64,000 nt of DNA from Setoptus koraiensis. Lineage: Eukaryota; Arthropoda. Below the pieces are notes generated by a model. The model did no database searches, was not told where the DNA came from, and saw nothing but the letters and a program-made list of their open reading frames with translations. The position numbers and the translations under genes were made by a program. This document shows positions 46,140 through 56,260 of this stretch, in pieces. The stretch lies in contig CM106586.1 of assembly GCA_048013815.1 (NCBI GenBank), positions 12,462,001 to 12,526,000 of the forward strand. The letters run 5' to 3'. The stretch's first letter is position 1. The number at the start of each line of letters is the position of its first letter.

Positions 46140-48215
46140 GATTCACGATTTAGCAGGGCAGGTTGATGACGAAAATATAAATATTTTTGATATAATATAG
46201 TAATAACAGACGCATAGTGGGCACTAGATGGCACGTAACGATCCTACGGTAATAATGATAATATAAATAATATAAATAATAGTAATAATTGTGATAGTGG
46301 TAATGTAAACAGTAGTAATAATGGCAATATAAACAATAGAAAAAATGGATATAGCAATAACAAGGGGTGCACGAGGGTCTACCAAGATCCGATTGCGGCG
46401 TTGGACGTGTTTGTATTCAATCGAATGTTTTTTTTTGCTGTTGGCGCCAAATGCACCGTCATCACTGGCACAAGTGAGACAGTATTGGCTGTTGGCTCCA
46501 ATGTGCTGACGCGGGCACAGTTGTTCTGTTGTATTTGGTTATGTAACAATGATTAACTAGCTAGGCGACGAGGAAAGGATTTTTCAATAATTGATAGAAT
46601 TGTTGATGCCAATCTCATGGTGATCACGGCGGCCAAAGAGAATTGTATTGTAAATGCTGTGAAATGAAATGCGCCTCTCAACACAGCGACAGAGCACGTG
46701 TGTGTGGGAGTGCAATAAATGAAGGTCGTTACGCTTGCATGCAATAGACGCGTCGTGGACGTGTGCGAGAATCCAGTGCCGAGCCCGGAGTCGCCGTGAA
46801 GCCATTAGCGCCATCGTCGAGCGTGTGAGTGAGTCCAGTCCGGATACGAACGCTCACAAGCACTCCAATTTTAAAACACTATGAGTCCTGTTAATTGGAC
46901 TCGGAATCCCCGGGTTAATTAACGATAGTATCGATTACTCTACATGCTCGCGTACTATTACATCTGTATCATCGCGTCCAATGGATAACATGCGTCCATG
47001 TGTTTGCAACGCACTGATCGGGCAGCACTCCTCCCGCAGGGGGCGCATCTTTTGTCGCCCGGAGCTACCCCGCTCCTCCCGTGTGACAGAGCTGCGCTGG
47101 AAGCTCTTGTCAGTTTTGCACAGTGCATGCCGTTGTGGCGCAGACAGTCGAAGCACAATTTTTAGTTCAACGCCATTTCCCATAGGCGACGCTAGTTGCC
47201 TATGGAAGACGCCAGCAAGAAGCAGAGCCCTGCTGTCAGCGAGTCGGGCCGCCTGCTCGAACTCCGTTGCAACACGCACGTTTCAACACGCTCATCTGTT
47301 GACCGTGCGACGCGCCGCAGCAACCCGATGCGGTTGCGGGTGTCCGCGGGTACCACCGATCACTTGTGACGAATTGATTTTCAAAGCGCTACAGATAATT
47401 AAGATCTAACAAGATTGTACATGTAAGATAAAATCACAAATTAAACGTCAAGTGTCGACTGGGTAACGATTGTATTTTTTTGCAATCTCAGAGCTATCTA
47501 ACAGCAATCTTGCTGCGATATAACGACACTTTGCGCTGTCGATTCCGGAGATTCCCTCTCTATGTGAGACATGCTGATTACGAAAACGAGTGTATTTATC
47601 TTTTGGCTCACAAACAGTCAATGCGCCACGGCAGAAAGGAAATCAATCATCCCATTGAGGAGTGCTGTAGATCTAGTTGGTTATTATTCAACAATAACCA
47701 ATCAGTCAGCCTATAACAATATATCACCTCGCAGAGCGTACATCCGGATACACGCCCTGGGCGCGAAAGTAATGCGTTGTCACCTCGAGGCACCATAACT
47801 AGCTTGCTAAACGAACACGCCCGTCGGTGTTTGCGTGAGCTCGGTAGTGAAGAGAACTCGGATCTTTGCTCTGTCTCAACTTTTGTTATCGCCAACATCA
47901 TGAGTGTATCGCAATTGTATCACGAGTGTATCTAATATCTCTAATATCGCATGTGCACCAAGAAAAGAAAGCTATCGTCGTGTTGTCACAATCGACAAGC
48001 AAATCGGGACGAGACTAGTGATTGTTTAAAACCGTGATTTTAATGGTGAGCTAACATGAGGTGCTCGTATTCGAGACTTACATCTATTCTATAGAGTATT
48101 AGTTGTGGTGTCAACATCGTTCAATGGTCAGTCTGTTTGATAAAATCGTTTCTATTGCGGAAATGGGATCATCTAATCTTAATTTTTCATTCTACAATAT
48201 GACAGTGTGAATGTA
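46140..48215. other. Intergenic region between TAF1-like gene and the UGT cluster
   Basis: Starts AT-rich with AATAAT/TAATAA repeats near 46250-46370 and contains the GC-rich island listed separately. From about 47940 it is the 3' flank of the first UGT, alignable with the 3' flank of the second. Confidence 0.45.
46995..47345. other. GC- and CpG-rich island dense in hairpins
   Basis: Composition differs sharply from the AT-rich surroundings. Short perfect hairpins follow one another: GGGCG/CGCCC (47041-47060), GGAGC/GCTCC (47061-47076), GACAGAGCT/AGCTCTTGTC with one bulge (47085-47111), CCATAGGC/GCCTATGG (47180-47205) and GCAACC/GGTTGC (47320-47337). ORFs exist on both strands but resemble no family. 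It could be a structured RNA gene, a CpG-rich promoter or an unrecognised exon. I could not match it to RNase P, MRP or SRP RNA by eye. Confidence 0.35.
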
Positions 48216-49580
48216 TCACTTGAGGGCCAGCTCCTCAAGTCTGTTGCACGCCTTCAAAATGTTGTCCTGTTTCCTCATGTTCTCGCTAATCTCTTTAACT
48301 CTCAATCTGATGCTATCGTCTGCTAACAATTTTTCAATGGCGTTGAGAAAATCATCTTGGGTTGCCTTGTACGGGTTCAGCTTGACGCCCAAACCCTTCT
48401 CCTCTACTCGTTGAGCATTGTCGTATTGATCGCCAAACAAGGGACAAACAATCATGCCTGGAACTCCGTAGTAGAGACATTCAGTGATGGTATTGTTGCC
48501 GCCATGAGTTATAATAAGGTCAATATTTTGTAAAATGGTCAGTTGATCAACGAATCTATCGCCCCACATGTTGTCGTCATTTAGCTCGTACAAATTGTGA
48601 CTGACTCCTTTGGCAAAAATGAATCTGTGCGGCGAGTGGCTCAATATTGAAACTAAACGTTTCATCAGGTCGATGTCCATGCTTGCGAGGGTGCCCATTG
48701 AAACAAATATCAATTTACCAGGTTTGTCAGCGAGCAGCTCTGGTATCTTGAACTCTTTTTTGACGCTTTCGCCATTGAAGTTGCGCCTCACCAAATCGTT
48801 GCATTGAAGCCAAATGTCGGGTAGACCCTTGGGGCACACATCTAAATAATCTAAAACGTATGGATAGATATAGATATTCAGATTCGGTGATTCCACAATG
48901 TAAGCTTTGTCTGGAACCTCAACATTGTATTGTTGGCAAAATCCTTTGATAAGTTGATGTAATTCGCCTCTCATATCATCATCTAATTTTCTGTATTCGT
49001 CCACTAGCTCCTTCGGTGATTTTGTTGGCAACCCGTAGTACTCTGGCGGCAGTTCGGAATAGTAATCACGCCACACAGCTAGCGGAGATGCCGATTGAAC
49101 TCTCACAAACTTTGGATGGCTTGCTAGCACTGGTTGAACCGTCAAATGATCGACAATGACCACATCCGGTTTTACCATGTCGAGTATTTTCTCTATGTAT
49201 GGAGCATCTTCAATCATAGTCGCCTTGTAGAGCATTGGGAATGATTTAAAGTACATGAACTTATTCACCTCTGTTGGAGAGACTCTAAATGTTGCTGCAA
49301 ACTCAGTGATAAGAAATTTTAATTTCTCTTCAGCTGGTATTACGGGACTATTTTCATCATGTGGTTTCAGTGATTCTGTGTCGTAGACTGTGTGATTGTT
49401 TGGAACAGGGAACTTGCCACCAAATAAGAAGGCAGTCTTGTGACCTCGACTTTTGAGATAATTTGCCATCCCAATTAGAGCGTTTAGGTGGCCGTGAGCA
49501 TCCATGCAGGCAAACAAGAACGATCTCTTTTGGGACTCCTCTACCTGTTGCACATCATCTACAACTGTTTGTTGACCCAT
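48216..49580 (-). CDS. UDP-glycosyltransferase, mite bacterial-type, copy 1
   Basis: Transfers sugar from a UDP-sugar to small lipophilic acceptors, usually for detoxification or pigment metabolism. Single exon, 454 residues. The GT-B fold is complete. The N-terminal acceptor half opens with FACMDAHGHLNALIGMANYL, containing the catalytic His. The C-terminal donor half has LIFVSMGTLASM and, from residue 358, THGGNNTITECLYYGVPG followed by DQYDNAQRVEEKGLG, the counterpart of the UGT signature. There is no signal peptide and no C-terminal membrane anchor, unlike insect and vertebrate UGTs and like the UGTs of Tetranychus, which are thought to have come from bacteria. Residues 45-155 differ clearly from copy 2; the rest is almost identical to it. 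Confidence 0.92.
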   Translation of the reverse strand: MGQQTVVDDVQQVEESQKRSFLFACMDAHGHLNALIGMANYLKSRGHKTAFLFGGKFPVPNNHTVYDTESLKPHDENSPVIPAEEKLKFLITEFAATFRVSPTEVNKFMYFKSFPMLYKATMIEDAPYIEKILDMVKPDVVIVDHLTVQPVLASHPKFVRVQSASPLAVWRDYYSELPPEYYGLPTKSPKELVDEYRKLDDDMRGELHQLIKGFCQQYNVEVPDKAYIVESPNLNIYIYPYVLDYLDVCPKGLPDIWLQCNDLVRRNFNGESVKKEFKIPELLADKPGKLIFVSMGTLASMDIDLMKRLVSILSHSPHRFIFAKGVSHNLYELNDDNMWGDRFVDQLTILQNIDLIITHGGNNTITECLYYGVPGMIVCPLFGDQYDNAQRVEEKGLGVKLNPYKATQDDFLNAIEKLLADDSIRLRVKEISENMRKQDNILKACNRLEELALK

Positions 49581-49752
49581 AACTTGATGTTGTTAATACG
49601 GTGTGCCTCAGTATCTGGCCGATATTGTGTCTACTTTTAGATGAATACCATATATGTAAGAAATGTAAAGTTACTATCAAATTCGACTATGATTGAATGT
49701 GATAGATGAGAACAACTTTTAGACTGAGACTTACAATAGAAAATTACTGTTG

Positions 49753-49760
49753 TATTTATA
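49753..49760 (-). promoter_or_regulatory. TATA box of UGT copy 1
   Basis: TATAAATA on the minus strand, about 170 bases before the start codon. The same box and flank are conserved upstream of copy 2. Confidence 0.55.
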
Positions 49761-50139
49761 CGTAGTCGAATAATGGCAAGAACAAAATCAGATTGGTTGA
49801 TGCGATTAGATATGAGTCTTCATGTGAGAATTGAATGACATCTTGTACAGTCTACATTTGCCGATGGTCATGGGACATAGTACTTAAACTACTCTGTTAC
49901 GCCTGAAAAATAATCATATCCACTTCTTTTTACATCTTGTTGCAACCTTTCAAACTTAAAAAGACCCAAAAAATGACTCTCCCTCTCCCATCATAATCTG
50001 CTTGCGATTGTATGCCATAAAATGTAGCACCTAGGATGCACTCGATATCGGCAAGTATTACACATGTGTAAGATTTCATTCGATTCCCACCCGGAGACTC
50101 ATATCTAATCGCATCAACTGATTTAATTTTCGCCATCAT

Positions 50140-50290
50140 TCCACTACATATGTTTACGACAGTAATGGTTGACCTTATTGATGCAGTATGCCTCGATATT
50201 GTGCTACAGAGAAATATAACGTTATTATCGATTTCGACTATGATTGAATGTTACAGATGAGAACAACTTTTGAACTGACAATTGTGAGTC
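50140..50290 (-). promoter_or_regulatory. Orphaned UGT promoter remnant
   Basis: On the minus strand this matches the 5' flank of UGT copy 3 (53930-54057), including CACAATTGTGAGTTC-like, AACGTTATATTTCTCTGTAG and CATACTGCATCA segments. It points at no coding sequence: the ATG position is altered, and the place of the TATA box (TATAAATA at 53903-53910) is occupied by a CATATG-containing variant. It looks like the promoter of a fourth UGT copy that was deleted or moved. Confidence 0.5.
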
Positions 50291-50728
50291 TTACAGTAGC
50301 CAATTAGGCACCAAAACCCCAAACAATTCTAGATTACCAACATAACTCTCTTCATCGAAGAATACTCATTCGCTCTCAAGTGAAGCTCTGGTAATCAAAG
50401 GCAATACACAGGAATTGAACTCACCAAACGATACTTATCAATTATTGTATATATAAATATATATAGATGTTCATCAATTCATTCCGTTATGGCATCAAGG
50501 AAATGCTTACCTGTTAACTTTTTCCTCAGAACTACACCGCATTACAGGTACGAGTACGGCAGGCCAGCAAGCGGCTTCCTTCCGAAATCAAACATTAGAT
50601 GACTAAGATTGTAACTGTTTTGTTTAGATTTATTTGGCCTCGAATTGAAAATACAATAAACGTAGTACAGCATCGAATAAATGTAGTATCGTGCACGGAC
50701 GATTCACATGCCTTAACAGTTACAATCG

Positions 50729-51139
50729 TCAGCTCTCCGCTATCCGTTCGATTTTCTTGCTATCGGTCCCATCGGTGAGATCCGATCCGGTCTTCTCAGT
50801 GTTTTTCGGTTCACACTCATCAATCTCAGCTATGAAACTGCGGGCTATTTGTTTTGTCTCTTCCATAAGGTTGCGAAACTTCTCGTGTTGTTTCTTGAGA
50901 TTTGAATATAAGGAGGCGTAATGTTTCCATTGGACTCCAGTGGGGAGATAGCATTGGCTAAGGGTTTTGTACAGCCATGGATAAAAGTCATCGTTGGTCA
51001 AATACTGGGATTTTCCATATTTATTCATTTTGCTCTTCGACAGCAATTCGTCGATGTGGGAGAGCATCAGTGAAACATTTTGTTGTTCAGATGCAAGACG
51101 ACGTAGTCGTTCCAACTGCTCATCCGATGCTCCAGACAT
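50729..51139 (-). CDS. Small coiled-coil protein, unrecognised, copy 1
   Basis: Single exon, 136 residues from ATG 51139; an in-frame ATG at 51157 is also possible. The choice rests on alignment with copy 2 at 56261. It is mostly helical with heptad-like Leu/Ile spacing (EQLERLRRLASEQQN, SLMLSHIDELL). The best-conserved segment between copies is ASLYSxLxKQxEK...METxxIARSFxAEIxxC. The C-terminus is acidic and polar (DGTDSKKIERIAES). No signal peptide, membrane helix or known domain. It has been duplicated together with the glycosyltransferase, 0.8 kb downstream of UGT copy 2 on the same strand. Confidence 0.5.
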   Translation of the reverse strand: MSGASDEQLERLRRLASEQQNVSLMLSHIDELLSKSKMNKYGKSQYLTNDDFYPWLYKTLSQCYLPTGVQWKHYASLYSNLKKQHEKFRNLMEETKQIARSFIAEIDECEPKNTEKTGSDLTDGTDSKKIERIAES

Positions 51140-51957
51140 TTCCGAGCCTCTGATCAATGGGTATCCGATTTGTGAGTTACGATTTTAGTCGAGTGATTCG
51201 GCTTGTATTTTTGTGTTGGGACTGATCTACTGCTCTGGATGGATTGCAATGACCGCGTTTGTGCCGGTGCAGTACAATATATAGTGACTCGTCTACGAGA
51301 GTACGGCCCTATGATGGAACATTTAGACAAAAGTACGTGCCTCTTCGCTACGACGCTCACTGTGGCGCCTCCATGAACTTTGTAAATGTTGCTCACAATC
51401 GTAAGTCTGGTCTCAAGTGGCTCGATCTCTGTTGTGTTCCACTGGCGACGCGAGCATACGATGTGCGGTGGGCATGAAACCGACAATAAGAAATCGCAAG
51501 AAGCTGGAATCGAACCCCTAGAAGAAGCACCGTGGTAGCCAGCCTTTTAGTTCACTGAAATCTTTCATTTTGCTCTAGCTTCGTGTTGCAGTCTATTCCA
51601 TGCAAGCGTCTCATGAAAATCGAGTACTGGTTGTCTCCACAGTGTTTATTTGACCGCATCGGCCAATGTCGCATGTACACCAAGAAAAGAAAGTATCAAC
51701 GTGTCGTCGCAATCGACCAGCGAATTGGGGCGAGACTAACCATTGTTTGAAACTGTGATTTTATTGACTAGCCAACTAACATGATGTGTTTGTATTTGAA
51801 ACTTTCATCTTTTCGATACAATTGAATTCAATTGTGTGCATCAACAAGTTGTTGTATCATTCAATGACAAGGATGATTGGTAAAGTCGTTTCGTCGTTGT
51901 GGGGATGAAATCACCGCCTCTTAATTTTTTTCTCTACGGTAACACAGTATAAATGAA
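51140..51957. other. Conserved spacer between coiled-coil gene and UGT copy 2
   Basis: Matches 55423-56260 in inverted orientation. The part 51160-51490 is especially similar and is open in frames on both strands, so it may be a conserved promoter or an extra exon rather than a protein gene of its own. Confidence 0.45.
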
Positions 51958-53322
51958 TCACTTGAGGGCCAGTTCTTCAAGTCTGTTGCACGCTTTCAAA
52001 ATGTTGTCCTGTTTCCTCATGTTCTCACTAATCTCTTTCATTCTCAATTTGATGCTATCATCCGCTAGCAATTTTTCAATGGCGTTGAGAAAATCATCTT
52101 GGGTTGCCTTGTACGGGTTCAGCTTGACGCCCAAACCTTTCTCTTCTACTCGTTGGGCATTGTCATGTTGGTCGGCAAACAAAGGACAAACAATCATGCC
52201 TGGAACTCCGTAGTAGAGACACTCAGTGATGGTATTGTTGCCGCCATGAGTTATAACGAGGTCGACATTTTGTAAAATGGTCAGTTGATCAACGAATCTA
52301 TCGCCCCACATGTTGTCGTCATTTAGTTCGTACAAATTGTGACTGATTCCTTTGGCAAAAATGAATCTGTGCGGCGAGTGGCTCAATATTGAAACTAAAC
52401 GTTTCATCAGGTCGATGTCCATGCTTGCGAGGGTGCCCATTGAAACAAATATCAATTTACCAGGTTTGTCAGCGAGCAGCTCTGGTATCTTGAACTCTTT
52501 TTTGACGCTTTCGCCATTGAAGTTGCGCCTCACCAAATCATTGCATTGAAGCCAGGTGTCTGGTAGACCTTTGGGGCACACATCTAAATAATCTAAAACG
52601 TATGGATAGATATAGATATTCAGATTCGGTGATTCCACAATGTAAGCTTTGTCTGGAACCTCAACATTGTATTGTTGGCAAAATCCTTTGATAAGTTGAT
52701 GTAATTCGCCTCTCATATCATCATCTAATTTTCTGTATTCGTCCACTAGCTCCTTCGGTGATTTTGTTGGCAACCCGTAGTACTCTGGCGGCAGTTCGGA
52801 ATAGTAATCACGCCACACAGCTAGCGGAGATGCCGATTGAACTCTCACAAACTTTGGATGGCTTGCTAGCACTGGTTGAACCATTAAATGATCGACAATA
52901 AGCACATCCGGTTCCACCATGTCGAGTACCTTCTGGGTGTATGGAGCATCATCAATCGTGTTAATCTTGTAGACCAGTGGGAATGAATATGTATACAAGA
53001 ACTTATTTGACTCTTTTGGAGAAAGTAAAAATGTTTTTCTAAACTCAGACATGAGACGCTTGTCTCTCTCCTCGGCTGATATTACGGGACTATTTTCATC
53101 TTGTGGTTTCAGTGATTCTGTGTCGTAGACTGTGTGATTGTTTGGAACAGGGAACTTGCTCTGAAATAAGAAGGTTATCTTGTGACCTCGACTTTTGAGA
53201 TAATTTGCCATCCCAATTAGAGCGTTTAGGTGGCCGTGAGCACCCGCGCAGGCAAACAAGAACGATCTCTTTTGAGACTCTTCTACCTGTTGCACATCAT
53301 CTACAACTGTTTGTTGACCCAT
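51958..53322 (-). CDS. UDP-glycosyltransferase, mite bacterial-type, copy 2
   Basis: Same architecture and length (454 residues, single exon) as copy 1, with intact FACAGAHGHLNAL and THGGNNTITECLYYGVPG. In residues 75-150 it resembles copy 3 (EFRKTFLLSPKESNKFLYTYSFP, minor differences) rather than copy 1. From about residue 150 onward it is nearly identical to copy 1, except that its last third (ISHNLYELN, LFADQHDNAQRV, SIKLRMKEISENM) agrees with copy 3. This mosaic pattern suggests gene conversion. The reading frame is intact and the gene is probably active. Its promoter is shared in layout with copy 1. Confidence 0.92.
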   Translation of the reverse strand: MGQQTVVDDVQQVEESQKRSFLFACAGAHGHLNALIGMANYLKSRGHKITFLFQSKFPVPNNHTVYDTESLKPQDENSPVISAEERDKRLMSEFRKTFLLSPKESNKFLYTYSFPLVYKINTIDDAPYTQKVLDMVEPDVLIVDHLMVQPVLASHPKFVRVQSASPLAVWRDYYSELPPEYYGLPTKSPKELVDEYRKLDDDMRGELHQLIKGFCQQYNVEVPDKAYIVESPNLNIYIYPYVLDYLDVCPKGLPDTWLQCNDLVRRNFNGESVKKEFKIPELLADKPGKLIFVSMGTLASMDIDLMKRLVSILSHSPHRFIFAKGISHNLYELNDDNMWGDRFVDQLTILQNVDLVITHGGNNTITECLYYGVPGMIVCPLFADQHDNAQRVEEKGLGVKLNPYKATQDDFLNAIEKLLADDSIKLRMKEISENMRKQDNILKACNRLEELALK

Positions 53323-53494
53323 GGCTTGACGTTAGTGATGCAGAATGCCTCAGTATCTGGCCGATATTGTGTCTACTTTTAGATGAATACCATATATGTA
53401 AGAAATGTAAAGTTATCATCGAATTCGACTATGATTGAATGTGATAGATGAAAACAACTTTTGGACTGAGACTTACAATAGACAATTATTGTTG

Positions 53495-53502
53495 TATTTA
53501 TA
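53495..53502 (-). promoter_or_regulatory. TATA box of UGT copy 2
   Basis: TATAAATA on the minus strand, about 175 bases before the start codon, in a flank nearly identical to that of UGT copy 1. Confidence 0.55.
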
Positions 53503-53902
53503 CGTAGTCGAATAATGACAAAAACAAAATTAGATTGGTTGATGCGATTAGATATGAGTCTTCATGTGAGAATTGAATGACATCTTGCACAGTCTACATT
53601 TGCCGATGGTCATGGGACACAGTACGTAAACTACTCTATTACGCCTGAAAAATAATCATATCCACTTCTTTTTACATCTTGTTTTACACCTTTTAAACTC
53701 GAAAAGACCCAAAAACTGAATCTCCCTATCCCATCCTCATCTGCTTGTGATTGTACACCATGATATGTAGCACCTAGGATGCACTCGCTATCGGCAAACG
53801 GAGATTGTGTATTACACATGTGTAAGATTTCATTCAATTCCCACCCGGAGACTCATATCTAATCGCATCAACTGATTTAATTTTTGCCATCATTCCAATA
53901 CT

Positions 53903-53910
53903 TATAAATA
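53903..53910 (+). promoter_or_regulatory. TATA box of UGT copy 3
   Basis: TATAAATA on the plus strand, about 150 bases before the ATG at 54058. With the minus-strand box at 53495-53502 it forms a divergent promoter pair 400 bp apart. Confidence 0.5.
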
Positions 53911-54057
53911 CGACAGTAAATGGCTACTGTAAGTTTCACAATTGTGAGTTCAAAAGTTTTTTTCATCTGTAACATTCAATCAAAGTCGAAATCGATAATA
54001 ACGTTATATTTCTCTGTAGCACAATATCGAGGCATACTGCATCACTAACGTCAAGCC

Positions 54058-55422
54058 ATGGGTCAACAAACAGTTGTAGATGATGTGCAACAGGTAGAGG
54101 ATTCGCAAAGGAGATCGTTCTTGTTCGCCTGCGCGGATGCTCACGGCCACCAAAACGCACAAATTGGGATGGCAAATTACCTCAAAAGTCGAGGTCACAA
54201 GACAGCCTTCTTATTTCAGAGCAAGTTCCCTGTTCCAAACAATCACACAGTCTACGACATAGACTCACTGAAACAGAAAGATGAAAAAAATGCTGTAATA
54301 CCAGCCGAGGAGAAATTCAAGCGTCTCATGTCTGAGTTTAGAAAAACATTTTTACTTTCTCCAAAAGAGTCAAATAAGTTCTTGTATACATATTCATTCC
54401 CAATGCTCTACAAGATTCATATGATTGATGATGCTCCATACACCCAGAAGGTACTCGACATGGTGGAACCGGATGTGCTTATTGTCGATCATTTAATGGT
54501 TCAACCGGTGCTAGCAAGCCATCCAAAGTTTGTGAGAGTTCAATCGGCATCTCCGCTAGCTGTGTGGCGTGATTACTATTCCGAACTACCGCCAGAGTAC
54601 TACGGGTTGCCCACTAAATCACCGAAGGATCTAGTGGACGAATAAAGAAAATTTGATTCCGATATGAAAGAGGGATTTCATGAACTTGTTAAAGGATTTT
54701 GCCAACAATACAATGTTGAGGTCTCAGACAAAGCTTACATTGTGGAATCACCGAATCTGAATATCTATATCTATCCATACGTTTTAGATTATTTAGATGT
54801 GTGCCCCAAGGGTCTACCCGACATTTGGCTTCAATGCAACGATTTGGTGAGGCGCAACTTCAATGGCGAAAGCGTCAAAAAAGAGTTCAAGATACCAGAG
54901 CTGCTCGCTGACAAACCTGGTAAATTGATATTTGTTTCAATGGGCACCCTCGCAAGCATGGACATCGACCTGATGAAACGTCTCGTGTCAATGTTGAGCC
55001 ACTCGCCGCACAGATTCATTTTTGCCAAAGGAATCAGTCACAATTTGTACGAACTAAATGACGACAACATGTGGGGCGATAGATTCGTTGATCAACTGAC
55101 CATTTTACAAAATGTCGACCTCGTTATAACTCATGGCGGCAACAATACCATCACTGAGTGTCTCTACTACGGAGTTCCAGGCATGATTGTTTGTCCTTTG
55201 TTTGCCGACCAACATGACAATGCCCAACGAGTAGAAGAGAAAGGTTTGGGCGTCAAGCTGAACCCGTACAAGGCAACCCAAGATGATTTTCTCAACGCCA
55301 TTGAAAAATTGTTAGCAGACGATAGCATCAAATTGAGAATGAAAGAGATTAGTGAGAACATGAGGAAACAGGACAACATTTTGAAGGCGTGCAACAGACT
55401 TGAAGAGCTGGCCTTCAAGTGA
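54058..55422 (+). pseudogene. UDP-glycosyltransferase copy 3 with one in-frame stop
   Basis: The 454-codon frame is colinear with copies 1 and 2 and keeps the catalytic and donor-binding motifs. Codon 196 is TAA (54643-54645), where the other copies have a Tyr codon (DEY becomes DE-stop). The frame continues unbroken for 258 further codons. The region around it (KFDSDMKEGFHELVKGF) has diverged from the other two copies. A complete promoter with a TATA box precedes it. This is either a very young pseudogene, a null allele, a base error in the assembly, or, less likely, a gene read through at the stop. The upstream piece alone (195 residues) would lack the donor domain. Confidence 0.75.
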
Positions 55423-56260
55423 TTCATTTATACTTTGTTACCGTAGAGAAAAAAATTAAGAGGCGGTGATTTCATCCCCACAACGACGAAACGACTTTAC
55501 CAATCATCCTTGTCATTGAATGATTCAACAAGTTGTTGATGCAAGCAGTTGAATTCGATTGTATCGAAAAGATGAAAGTTTCAAATACAAACACATCATG
55601 TTAGTTGGCTTGTCAATAAAATCACAGTTTCAAACAATGGCTTGTCTCGCCCCGATTCACTAGTCGATTGCGACGACACGTTGATACTCTATTTTCTTGG
55701 TGTTCATGCGACATTAGCCGATGCGTTCAAATAAACACTGTGGAGAAAACCAGTGCTCGAATTTTTTATGAGACGCTTGCATGGAATAGACTGCTTACAA
55801 CTTGTTAGGAACTCGTTGCTAGAGCAACATGAAAGATTTCCGTGAACTAAAAGGCTGGCTACCACGGTGCTTCTTCTAGGGGATCGATTCCAGCTTCTTG
55901 TGATTTCTTATTGTCGGTTTCATGCCCACCGCACATCGCATGCTCGCGTCCCCAGTGGAACACAACAGAGATCGAGCCACTTGAGACCAGACTTACGATT
56001 GTGAGCAACATTTACAAAGTTCATAGAGGCGCCACAGTGAGCGTCGTGGCGAAGAAGCACGTACTTTTGTCTAACTGTTTGATCATAGGGCCGTACTCTC
56101 GTAGACGAGTCACTAATTATTGTTCTGCACCGGCACAAACGCGGTCATTGCAATCCATCCAGAGCAGTATATCACTTCCAACGTAAAGATACAAGCCAAA
56201 TCACTTGATTAAAAATATAGCTCATCAATCGGACATTCCTTGAAGATTAAACGCCCGGAA
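55423..56260. other. Conserved spacer between UGT copy 3 and coiled-coil gene copy 2
   Basis: Inverted counterpart of 51140-51957. No independent gene is supported. Confidence 0.45.

Larger units (their letters stand above)
50310..53350 (-). repeat. Left arm of a 3 kb inverted duplication
   Basis: Contains, from right to left, UGT copy 2, its 3' flank, the conserved spacer and coiled-coil gene copy 1. It aligns by eye in inverted orientation with 54030-57066 over its whole length, with scattered substitutions and small indels. Confidence 0.8.

Noticed and set aside
46935-47279. 114-codon minus-strand ORF in the GC-rich island
   Set aside because: Several overlapping frames are open there because of base composition; no domain or signal is visible.
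51154-51486. 110-codon ORF upstream of coiled-coil gene copy 1 and its counterpart at 55911-56186
   Set aside because: The other strand is equally open, the two copies differ in length at the end, and no domain is seen; it is better explained as a conserved flank.
51490-51560. tRNA-like B box (GGTTCGATTCC on the minus strand), also partly present near 55870
   Set aside because: The T-stem does not pair, no A box or acceptor stem fits, and it lies inside the duplicated UGT flank.
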